NCBI GenBank assembly: GCA_023426125.1
Contig: JAFABI010000049.1
Coordinates: forward strand, 73,562-137,561
DNA from: Bacillota bacterium
GTDB lineage: Bacteria; Bacillota; Clostridia; Acetivibrionales; DTU013
DNA: 64,000 nt
Direction: 5' to 3'
The notes beneath the pieces were generated by a model, which had not been told where the DNA came from, ran no database searches, and was given only the letters and a program-made list of their open reading frames with translations. A program made the translations under genes and the position numbers. Positions 8,824-16,862 of the stretch are shown one piece after another. Each line of letters starts with the position of its first letter. The first letter of the stretch is position 1.

Positions 8824-9786
8824 ATGATAGCGAGAAGAGGACTTTTAATACACCCTGAGGAGATTGGAGAGTATTGGCTGAAAAGACTTGAAAACTCCGG
8901 ACTGAATTTGCTCGGCATTCATCCGGTAGGCGGACCCCAGGCTGCGGATACCCTGGTTGAGGCCATCGCCTTTATGAGCAAAGCGGAAAATTTGCTGCTG
9001 CTGGACCGGTACAAGGATTCGGGCTTGGAGATAGAATATGAAATCCATGCGATGTCATGGCTCCTTCCCCGCGACCTGTACGAAAAGCATCCGGAAATGT
9101 TCAGGATGGATGTCAACGGGACAAGGACCAATGACTTTAATTTGTGTACATCCAACAAGGACGCCCTGGATTGCATTGAAGAAAGGGCTGAGCGTTTAGC
9201 GGGGATCTTTGTGCCTACGACGGACAGGTACTATTTCTGGACCGACGATGTAAAGGACATGTGCTGCTGCTGCAAGGAATGCAGAAAGCTAAGTCCATCC
9301 GACCAGGCCATGACAATTTATAACACGATCCTCCGGGGAATAAAAAAAGCCAACCCACAGGCCATGCATTGCTACCTGGCATATAATGAAACCATGGCGC
9401 CGCCTGGAAGGGTGGAGCCTGAAGATGGAATATTCCTTGAGTTTGCACCCATCAGGAGGGACTCGGCTGTACCCATTGACGATGATACCTGCAGTCTCAA
9501 CGGCAGCGAGATTGCATCCCTGGCCGGCCTGCTGGACTGCTTCGGAAGAAGGAATGCCCAGGTACTGGAGTACTGGATCGACAACTCCCGCTTTTCCGGC
9601 TGGAAAAAGCCGCCGCAAAAGCTGGTACTGAACAGTGATGTTATGAAAAGGGATGTGGAGTTTTATCATTCCATGGGCTTCGAGTCTATCACAAGCTTTG
9701 CCTGTTACCTTGGGGAGGATTATTACCGGCTGCATGGAGAGCCTCCGCTGGAAGAATACTCGCATATTTTGCAGAATGCGGGGTAA
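8824..9786 (+). CDS. DUF4838-type glycoside-hydrolase-like protein
   Basis: 320 residues, no signal peptide, so cytoplasmic. It contains FWTDDVKDMCCCCKEC-x-KLSPSDQ (residues ~137-160), the Asp-Asp plus CxxC cluster and SPSD seen in DUF4838 proteins, which sit among uronic-acid and hexosaminidase-like glycosidase folds. NFNLCTSNKDAL near 100 and YWIDNSRFSGWKKP near 257 look like barrel loops. Placed at the end of an uptake operon, it probably acts on the imported oligosaccharide. It is shorter than many DUF4838 proteins and seems to hold only the core. Function is inferred from context. Confidence 0.65.
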   Translation: MIARRGLLIHPEEIGEYWLKRLENSGLNLLGIHPVGGPQAADTLVEAIAFMSKAENLLLLDRYKDSGLEIEYEIHAMSWLLPRDLYEKHPEMFRMDVNGTRTNDFNLCTSNKDALDCIEERAERLAGIFVPTTDRYYFWTDDVKDMCCCCKECRKLSPSDQAMTIYNTILRGIKKANPQAMHCYLAYNETMAPPGRVEPEDGIFLEFAPIRRDSAVPIDDDTCSLNGSEIASLAGLLDCFGRRNAQVLEYWIDNSRFSGWKKPPQKLVLNSDVMKRDVEFYHSMGFESITSFACYLGEDYYRLHGEPPLEEYSHILQNAG

Positions 9787-9980
9787 GATCCCGGACCTGG
9801 GGATGTGGAACAGACAAAAGGTTCCTGTGTCCAAATGGCATATTTGGCTCCTTAGCAGGCAAACGCCTTGATGCAACGCCTTCTTGTGTGGTATTATGGA
9901 AAAGAAGGCTCCATCAGGCTTTTCCCGCTTTGTTTGCGAATTTGCACAGCTTATATCAAGATGCATGGGGAGAAATTTGT

Positions 9981-12758
9981 ATGCTGATAAAAACTTATAA
10001 AAAGCGCATATTTATCTCCATCGCGGGTATATTGCTGGTCATTCTGTCAATGGTCTGCTTAACCAGCTTCTATGTTTCACGGAGCATTATGAAAACCGGC
10101 TATACGGATACGAAAATCCAACAGCTGCATGTTATCAACCAGCAAATCAACTATTCCTGTGAACAGGCAAATGACGTCCTGAATTTAATGGCCCATGATG
10201 CCGATATTGCAAATGCCGTGAAAGAAATTGACAGGGGAACCATGAGCAGCGTCTTCGTACAGGCCGCCAAAAAGCTTCAAAATTTGATTATTTCTAGAAA
10301 GACTGCTTATTTGTATTTTAAGAAGGTCTATATTGTTTCATCAAAGTTCATTTTGTCGGAAAACGGCATCGAGGCGAATTTGACAACGGAGGCCGAAACC
10401 GTAACAAAAAACCCTTATATGTCAAAATTGCTTACAGACGAGCAATTCAGGCAGTATATCATTTCAAACGACAGCGATGTGTTTGATGAAAATATACTGA
10501 TAACGCATATAAACGAGACATCATTTATTGTGGGAATACTTGATTTTAAACGCCTGCTCGGGGAAAAGCAGGAGAGGATGCTTTATGTCTTTGACAGCAG
10601 CAATGATCTTATCTTTAAGGACAATGAATCAGCAGAGAGGATGGAATATGTCAAAGAAAATCTGGAGTTTTTTTGGCGCACTACTGCGGAAAAGACGAAT
10701 GCTGCGGCAGCGAAATATCTGCCGGTTGCATTAAGCGGCTCGGGGAACAGCTTTAAATATCTCATGCTGGTGGATGTCGAACTGCTTAACAAGGCGTTGA
10801 TGGCACCGCTTCTTAAACTGGTATTGCTTGCCGGGGTTGTGTTTTTTATCTGGCTGGCGGTACTGTATTTTTCCGCCGCCTTTGTTATACGCCCTATAAC
10901 GCTGCTGAATAAGGTAGCGGCGGGAATAAAGGATTCCTCCGATACCGGGGAACTGGATGGTTTTATAACGCGTATGGAAAAGGTCAAACGGATGCGGGTA
11001 AAGGTATACTTATATTACTGTCTGATCCTGGTTCCGCTAATCGTTGTTACTGCCGCTTCCTATCTGATATTCAAGGACACGATCATGGAAGAAATACAGT
11101 CGACATATAACCGTTCGGTGGAGCAGGTGGCAGAGAGCCTGGAAAAGCGGTTTGAAGGATATATGAGCCTGTCGCGGCAGGTATGCTTCGATAAAGCCCT
11201 GAAGGATGTTCTTGTCTCGCAGCCGGAAAATCCGCAAGCCGGTGACGAAAATCCCTTAAAAGCCGGCTTCAACAATATTCTTTACAGAAACGGAGTACTG
11301 TCCCAGGCCGTAAACTATATAAAGCTTTACGATTCCCGGGGAAATCTTTGCTTTTCCACCTATACAAGCCAGGATACGGAGAAGCTGGAGCCTGCCGTAT
11401 TGGAGAAGCTGGAGGCGCCCTTGAGCTATAGTGTTTTTACTATGAGCAAAACGGAGGAAGGGAAGGGCAGTATTTATTTCATTATTCGCAACCATGAATA
11501 TTCAGCCGGTCAAAACCTGCTGAATATTTTGGGCTATCTGGAGATGGGGGTTAGCGGTTTTTTTGATTCGAAGCTTACGGTAACCCAGTTTACACCTTAC
11601 AGCATGCGATATATTTACAGCAAATCCGACTGGAGCCTTATCAGCACTGCCTCATCGGCTCCATACAGGCATCTGGTGGAGGGCATGGCGCAGGGGAACC
11701 TGATCTCTGACGATTTCCCCCAAATAGTACAATTGGATACGGGGAAGGCGATGATCGCATCAAAGCGGATTCAGGGAACGGATTGGATGCTGATTTATAT
11801 GTTTCCCCTGGAAGGTCTGATGAAGGAAAACCTTAAAATCCTATACTATAACATTTATTCTCTTTGCGTGCTTTTGTTTCTGCTCATGATCCTGTCGGGA
11901 TTTTTTACTGTAAGTATGGTAGGCCCGATTGCCAGGCTTCAAAAATATTTCAGTCTGGCTTCGCCGGGAAGTATCGACCTGCCGGTCCCTCAAAATATTG
12001 AAAATGAAGTAGGCGCCCTCGCACTTTCTTTTCGAGAACTTTTGAAACGGATAAACGGACTTACGGAACAAATAAAGAGGAAGGAAAAGGAAAGGTTCGA
12101 ACTGGAGCGCCGCAGGAATGAACTGCAGATCGTAGTGCTCCAGTCGCAAATGAATCCGCATTTGCTGTATAACATTTTTACATCGATGAAGTTTTTGCTG
12201 ATCGCTGAAAAAAAAGACGAGCTGCAGCAAATGATCGAAGCCACGGGAGCTTTCCTGCGCAACAGCCTGGTATCGGGGGAATACCAGGTGAAGCTTTCAA
12301 AGGAAATCGCCTATGTAAAGTCTTATGTCAAGATACAGCAGATCAGGCATAACGAAAGGATTGAAGCCAAGTGGCACATGGAGAATGCGGAGCTGACGGA
12401 TTTGCTTGTTCCCAAATACATTTTGCAGCCCATCATTGAAAACTCCATCGTGCACGGCATGCCCAGATCAAAGGTGCTTAGCGTTGATGTCGGCATGCAT
12501 GCTGTCTATGAAACAAATTTGCTGGAAATTGTTGTTACAGACAATGGAATCGGAATACCTGAGGAAAAGCTGGACGAGATTCATGCCGTTTTGTCCGGGG
12601 GTAATCCATCTGTCCATGTAGGACTGCCAAATATAAACGAAAGAATACAGTTGAATTACGGCAGCAGATACGGATTGAAAATCGAAAGCGAGAGCGGCCA
12701 TTGGACACGGGTAACTGTCATGCTTCCGATTCAAAAGGGAGGAGAAAGCGATGTATAA
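9981..12758 (+). CDS. YesM-type sensor histidine kinase with two tandem sensor units
   Basis: 925 residues from ATG 9981 (GGGGAGA upstream; the frame is open from 9888 but that part has no good start). First unit: helix at ~12-35, extracellular part ~36-290, helix ~300-325 with a partial HAMP-like RPITLLNKV. Second unit: helix ~350-370, extracellular part ~371-655, helix ~660-685, HAMP to ~740. Then the coiled linker, the His-kinase box QSQMNPHLLYN with the phospho-His near 765, and the ATPase with IIENSIVHG and DNGIGIP. Family members normally have one extracellular unit, so this looks like an internal duplication. It overlaps the response regulator by eight bases and should sense the sugar handled upstream. 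Confidence 0.9.
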   Translation: MLIKTYKKRIFISIAGILLVILSMVCLTSFYVSRSIMKTGYTDTKIQQLHVINQQINYSCEQANDVLNLMAHDADIANAVKEIDRGTMSSVFVQAAKKLQNLIISRKTAYLYFKKVYIVSSKFILSENGIEANLTTEAETVTKNPYMSKLLTDEQFRQYIISNDSDVFDENILITHINETSFIVGILDFKRLLGEKQERMLYVFDSSNDLIFKDNESAERMEYVKENLEFFWRTTAEKTNAAAAKYLPVALSGSGNSFKYLMLVDVELLNKALMAPLLKLVLLAGVVFFIWLAVLYFSAAFVIRPITLLNKVAAGIKDSSDTGELDGFITRMEKVKRMRVKVYLYYCLILVPLIVVTAASYLIFKDTIMEEIQSTYNRSVEQVAESLEKRFEGYMSLSRQVCFDKALKDVLVSQPENPQAGDENPLKAGFNNILYRNGVLSQAVNYIKLYDSRGNLCFSTYTSQDTEKLEPAVLEKLEAPLSYSVFTMSKTEEGKGSIYFIIRNHEYSAGQNLLNILGYLEMGVSGFFDSKLTVTQFTPYSMRYIYSKSDWSLISTASSAPYRHLVEGMAQGNLISDDFPQIVQLDTGKAMIASKRIQGTDWMLIYMFPLEGLMKENLKILYYNIYSLCVLLFLLMILSGFFTVSMVGPIARLQKYFSLASPGSIDLPVPQNIENEVGALALSFRELLKRINGLTEQIKRKEKERFELERRRNELQIVVLQSQMNPHLLYNIFTSMKFLLIAEKKDELQQMIEATGAFLRNSLVSGEYQVKLSKEIAYVKSYVKIQQIRHNERIEAKWHMENAELTDLLVPKYILQPIIENSIVHGMPRSKVLSVDVGMHAVYETNLLEIVVTDNGIGIPEEKLDEIHAVLSGGNPSVHVGLPNINERIQLNYGSRYGLKIESESGHWTRVTVMLPIQKGGESDV

Positions 12759-14226
12759 CCTTCTGATCGTGGAAGATGAGGAAATCATCAGGAATGGCCT
12801 GCGCAACTCAATTGATTGGGAAAGCATGGGCTATAAGGTGGTAGGGGTTGCCAGCGATGGCTTCGAGGGACTAAAACTGTTTAAGGTCCTTCAGCCGCAG
12901 GTTTTGCTGACGGATATCAAAATGCCTGAGTTTGACGGGATTGCACTTCTTAAGGAAATAAAAAAACTTGACCCCGGCGCCGAGGTAGTGCTGCTCAGCG
13001 GCTATGCCGAATTCGAATATGCGAGGCAGGCGGTAGCTCATGACGCATTTTCGTATATATTGAAGATGGATTTGTTTTCACAGCTGGAGCCTGTATTCCG
13101 GCAACTGAAGGAGCATCTGGACGCCGCCAGGAAAAAGGACATGGAGGTGCGGAAGCTGAAAACGGATAGCGATAACCAGGCATTTATATCGGCCATCCGG
13201 GAAAAGGAGTGGGATGCTTTACATATTGGAGGAAACAGCTTTTGCACCGCAGTCGTCGGTGCAGGCTGGAACCTATGCAGGCATGAGGATGCCGGCAAAT
13301 TGGAAGAATGCAGTGTGATTCAGGGTGAATATGCCGGCCGCGGGATATTTCTTTATTATGGAAATTCTGAGGAAGGTGTGCTTAAAGGTATACAAAATGC
13401 TTTAAAGAAAATTGCCGCGGATTCTCAGCGCCCTTCCACGGTAATTGGTGTGGGAAGCATGGTACACAAGGAAAAGGATATAACCGCTTCATATTATGAG
13501 GCCATGAAAATGGTGGATTTGGGAACCTACGAGAAAAAAGGGGGTTTTTCCGTATATGAATACAACAGGATCGGGCTTGATTCCAGGGGAGTTAACGGCA
13601 GATGGTCTGCGGAGTTTTTTATACAGCTGCTGCTGTCGGGGAAGGATACCGAATTTCTGAAAAATATAGGCGAATACATAAAGGATTCCATATTTTCACG
13701 GGACATTACGGTACCCAGTATAAGATCCTATATTTTAGGCATATTCGGGAGACTGTCCATCATTTGTGATTTTCCGCCCATGAAGGATCAATACAGCGAA
13801 TTAGCAGCAGGTATTTGCCGTCTCGATTCCATGCTGGAGATCTTTCACTGGATCGAAGGCATCCTCCCCGGCATCACGAAAACCGTTAAAAGCTATAGGG
13901 CTGCTAATGACGGAAGTATGCAGGCGGCAATCGCCTTTATTGACAAAAATTACGGCATGGAAATAAAAATGGAGGATGTTGCAAGGTATTTTTTCATTAG
14001 TCCCCCATATTTCAGTGCGCAGTTTAAAAAGTTTACAGGAATGACTTTTACCGGGTACATGAAGCTTCGCCGTCTGGAATGGGCCAGTCATCTGATTCTT
14101 AGCACGAACAAAAAGATTACCGTCATTGCAGGTGAAGTCGGATACGAGGACGAGAAGCATTTCTCAAGGCTTTTTAAAGAAAAGTACGGCATGACTCCTG
14201 CCCAGTACAGATACAAGAGCCCATGA
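12751..14226 (+). CDS. YesN-type response regulator (REC plus AraC HTH)
   Basis: 491 residues. The receiver at 1-120 has acidic ED at 9-10, phosphoacceptor Asp55 in LLTDIKMPEFDG, and Lys in SYILKMD. A middle region (~130-385) resembles the variable section of YesN proteins. A two-helix-turn-helix AraC domain is at ~390-490, ending GYEDEKHFSRLFKEKYGMTPAQYR. It overlaps the kinase gene by eight bases, so the pair is translationally coupled. It likely activates the operon starting at 5199, whose promoter has a weak -35. Confidence 0.93.
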   Translation: MYNLLIVEDEEIIRNGLRNSIDWESMGYKVVGVASDGFEGLKLFKVLQPQVLLTDIKMPEFDGIALLKEIKKLDPGAEVVLLSGYAEFEYARQAVAHDAFSYILKMDLFSQLEPVFRQLKEHLDAARKKDMEVRKLKTDSDNQAFISAIREKEWDALHIGGNSFCTAVVGAGWNLCRHEDAGKLEECSVIQGEYAGRGIFLYYGNSEEGVLKGIQNALKKIAADSQRPSTVIGVGSMVHKEKDITASYYEAMKMVDLGTYEKKGGFSVYEYNRIGLDSRGVNGRWSAEFFIQLLLSGKDTEFLKNIGEYIKDSIFSRDITVPSIRSYILGIFGRLSIICDFPPMKDQYSELAAGICRLDSMLEIFHWIEGILPGITKTVKSYRAANDGSMQAAIAFIDKNYGMEIKMEDVARYFFISPPYFSAQFKKFTGMTFTGYMKLRRLEWASHLILSTNKKITVIAGEVGYEDEKHFSRLFKEKYGMTPAQYRYKSP

Positions 14227-14270
14227 ACCGGTGAAAAAGTCTGCCGGACAGCGGTATTCCTTACAGCGGC

Positions 14271-15200
14271 CTACTCCCGCAAAAGCCTCAGCGTCAGGCA
14301 CCGCAGGCTGCCGCCGCCAGCCAGCAGGGCGTCGGGGTGGAATTGCATAAACCGGACCCCCATGGATTCCAGCGTCCTCCGGGTTGCAGGCTTCAGTGAG
14401 ATGTCGTAATTAATGACATGGTTGGGCGCCAGAGTAACAAAGGATGTGCCCCATTTCTGCTGTTCTTCGTCGGAGACGGGAATCAGCTCCAGCTTCCTCT
14501 GCTTCATCCAGGCGGCAAAATCAATTTCCTGCCGGCTGTTTTTCCGGATATGCCAGCACTTAAGGAAGGCGGGCGGAAAATACACTCCCAATTGGTCCGA
14601 TATCCTGTTGAATATCATATCGGGGTGCATGAAGCGCCTGGCCTGGGGGATTTCCGCATAAACCACATCCTGAAAGCGCTGAAGTGCAAAGGAGAAAAAA
14701 CGTTCAATGGACTCCTTGCTGTGGCGTTCGGTATCCGCTACAAACAGCGCATCCGGAGATAAGGCAATAAAGCCTTCGAAGCTGTCTCCCGGCTCACAGG
14801 CATGCAGAATGGGGATACCAAGGGTAGTCAGCGCCTCCTTGACAACAATTTCCTCATATTGCCGCCCGCCGGGGCACATGGTGGATACAACCGCTCCTTT
14901 GCCCGTTATAACTGCCGTATCATTTAAATAGGGCAGATTGGGAAGGTAAGACATCAAGACCCGGTTGTCCGCGATGAGGTCCGACAGCTGATATACCTCC
15001 ACGCCGTTATCCGACAAGAGCTTGCCGTATGCCTTGTGCTCATCAAGATACCTGTCATAGTCAGGTACCCTGTCAAAAAGGTAAAATCCCAGATTGGTTT
15101 CCTTCACCCGCCGGATGGCCTGTTCCGGGGTGTGCAGCATTACTTTCCTCAATTGTCCGAGGTTCTCCGCCCCGTATCGTTCCAGCTTTTTTACATTCAT
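14271..15200 (-). CDS. Arginine deiminase / amidinotransferase-fold enzyme
   Basis: 309 residues, about 100 shorter than classical arginine deiminase. Guanidino-modifying signatures are present: LPYLNDTAVI (Asp94), DSFEGF (Glu142), MHPDMIF with His192 and Asp194, and a C-terminal GGGSLRCLTL with the nucleophile Cys301. The full catalytic set appears intact, so hydrolysis or transfer on a guanidino compound is likely. Which one (arginine, agmatine, dimethylarginine, a peptidyl group) cannot be decided. It stands alone, convergent with the response-regulator gene and divergent from the HD-GYP gene. An arginine decarboxylase lies 20 kb away, but no arc genes are nearby. Confidence 0.75.
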   Translation of the reverse strand: MNVKKLERYGAENLGQLRKVMLHTPEQAIRRVKETNLGFYLFDRVPDYDRYLDEHKAYGKLLSDNGVEVYQLSDLIADNRVLMSYLPNLPYLNDTAVITGKGAVVSTMCPGGRQYEEIVVKEALTTLGIPILHACEPGDSFEGFIALSPDALFVADTERHSKESIERFFSFALQRFQDVVYAEIPQARRFMHPDMIFNRISDQLGVYFPPAFLKCWHIRKNSRQEIDFAAWMKQRKLELIPVSDEEQQKWGTSFVTLAPNHVINYDISLKPATRRTLESMGVRFMQFHPDALLAGGGSLRCLTLRLLRE

Positions 15201-15373
15201 AAATCAACTCTCGCTATTGTTTTATTTTCAACAATGCTTATTATCACCATAAATTCCGAGCAGTATCCTTCCACAAATAGCAGCCATATTTAAATAAATC
15301 CTGTTACTTCATGCCATATTATGGGGAAATATGTATAATTGGATAGGCTTTTTCATAGTGGAGGCAATTGGAG

Positions 15374-16438
15374 ATGGACAAAATTCTCATTGTCGATGAC
15401 GTTGCGGTGAATCGGAGGATCTTACTGGAAATCCTGAAGGAAGACTATGAAATTATCGAAGCGGAGGACGGCGCCCAGGCGCTGGCAATGGCTTATGACC
15501 ATGCCGAAAGCCTTGCGCTTGTCCTGCTGGATATCGTAATGCCGGGACCGGACGGCTACGAAGTACTCCGGCAAATGAAAGCAAGCCGTGCGACACGCCA
15601 CATACCCGTGATCCTCATAAGCTCCCTTGATTCGGAAAACAGCGAAAGCCGCGGCCTTGCCATGGGAGCCATCGACTATATTACGAAACCCTTCAACACC
15701 GGGATCGTAAAGCAGCGCGTAGGCAATCATGTCGCTCTCAAGCGGTATCAGGACAGGCTGCAGGAAATGGCCGGCGTACAGGCAAAAAAGATTCTGCACA
15801 TGCGTGAATCGGTATTTGACGCGGTAGCCTCCATCGTTGAATGCCGCAACCTCGAATCGGGCAAGCATGTAAGACGTATCCGCCTTTATTGCGAAGCCCA
15901 GCTGGAATACCTGCTCACGCATCACATGTATCCCAACCTTCTGGACAGAACCGCCGCAGAGATGATCGCGCGGGCCTCCACACTGCACGATATCGGAAAG
16001 GTAGGCATCCCCGACCGCATTCTCACCAAACCCGGACGGCTTACGCCCGAGGAATATGAAATCATGAAAACCCATTCGGCCATCGGCAGCAATTTCATCG
16101 ACTCCCTTACGGATACCGTGGATGAGGACTACATCCTTTATGCGCGCCAGATATGCCGCCATCATCATGAACGCTGGGACGGGAAGGGCTACCCGGATGG
16201 CCTTGCCCGCGGGGAGATACCCCTTGCGGCGCGAATAGCGGCCATTGCCGATGTTTACGATGCACTGGTCAGCCGGAGGGTATACAAACCGCCCTATCCC
16301 CGCAGAGAGGCGGCTTTAATCCTGCTGGAGGGAAAAGGAACGCAGTTTGATCCGGACCTCATCGATGTTTTTTCAAAAATTATCGATGATTTTGAACAAA
16401 TTGCAGCCGCAAACCGTGACGACGCGGCAAGGCCCTGA
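15374..16438 (+). CDS. Response regulator with HD-GYP c-di-GMP phosphodiesterase domain
   Basis: 354 residues from ATG 15374 (TGGAGG nine bases before; TTG 15368 is too close). Receiver at 1-120 with DD at 8-9 and Asp53 in LLDIVMPGPDG. HD-GYP domain at ~150-340 has HDIGKVGIPD, HHHERWDGKGYP and ADVYDAL, so the metal-binding and GYP residues are intact and hydrolysis of c-di-GMP is expected. It heads an operon with an HPt protein and a hybrid kinase, giving a plausible phosphorelay whose output is c-di-GMP breakdown. Confidence 0.92.
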   Translation: MDKILIVDDVAVNRRILLEILKEDYEIIEAEDGAQALAMAYDHAESLALVLLDIVMPGPDGYEVLRQMKASRATRHIPVILISSLDSENSESRGLAMGAIDYITKPFNTGIVKQRVGNHVALKRYQDRLQEMAGVQAKKILHMRESVFDAVASIVECRNLESGKHVRRIRLYCEAQLEYLLTHHMYPNLLDRTAAEMIARASTLHDIGKVGIPDRILTKPGRLTPEEYEIMKTHSAIGSNFIDSLTDTVDEDYILYARQICRHHHERWDGKGYPDGLARGEIPLAARIAAIADVYDALVSRRVYKPPYPRREAALILLEGKGTQFDPDLIDVFSKIIDDFEQIAAANRDDAARP

Positions 16439-16472
16439 CTGGAAACAGTATCTGGAGGAGGAATGCGCACAG

Positions 16473-16862
16473 ATGGAAAATTCGGCGTTTGACAGGCTGG
16501 TGGCGGTATTCGGAGCCCGTGAAGACGTAAAATACAGGGAAGGGGTGGGACGTGTTTCCGGCAACGCTTCCCTGTACATAAAACTGTTGAATATGTTTTT
16601 CGAGGAAGAAGGCATAAAGCAGATTACCCGGGCGCTTTCAGACGGCGACGGCCTTCTGGCGCGGCAGCGGGCGCACCGCTTCAAGGGGACTGCGGCCAAC
16701 CTCGGACTTGCAGGCCTGGAAAAGCTGGCCGCTGCCATTGAAAAAAGCGCTGCGGAGGATCCGGGGCAGGCACAAGACCTGGCGAGGCAGCTGCAGGAGA
16801 ATTGGAGCGCGCTCTATTCCCTGGTGCGGACGCTGCGGCAAAACAGGGAGGGCATGAGATGA
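16473..16862 (+). CDS. Histidine phosphotransfer (HPt) protein
   Basis: 129 residues from ATG 16473, with GGAGGAGG eleven bases before. The frame extends further upstream but would overlap the HD-GYP gene. AHRFKGTAANLGL carries the phosphorylatable His68 in the canonical HxxKG context, within a predicted four-helix bundle. It carries phosphate between the hybrid kinase that follows and a receiver, probably that of the HD-GYP protein. Its stop overlaps the kinase start (ATGA). Confidence 0.88.
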   Translation: MENSAFDRLVAVFGAREDVKYREGVGRVSGNASLYIKLLNMFFEEEGIKQITRALSDGDGLLARQRAHRFKGTAANLGLAGLEKLAAAIEKSAAEDPGQAQDLARQLQENWSALYSLVRTLRQNREGMR

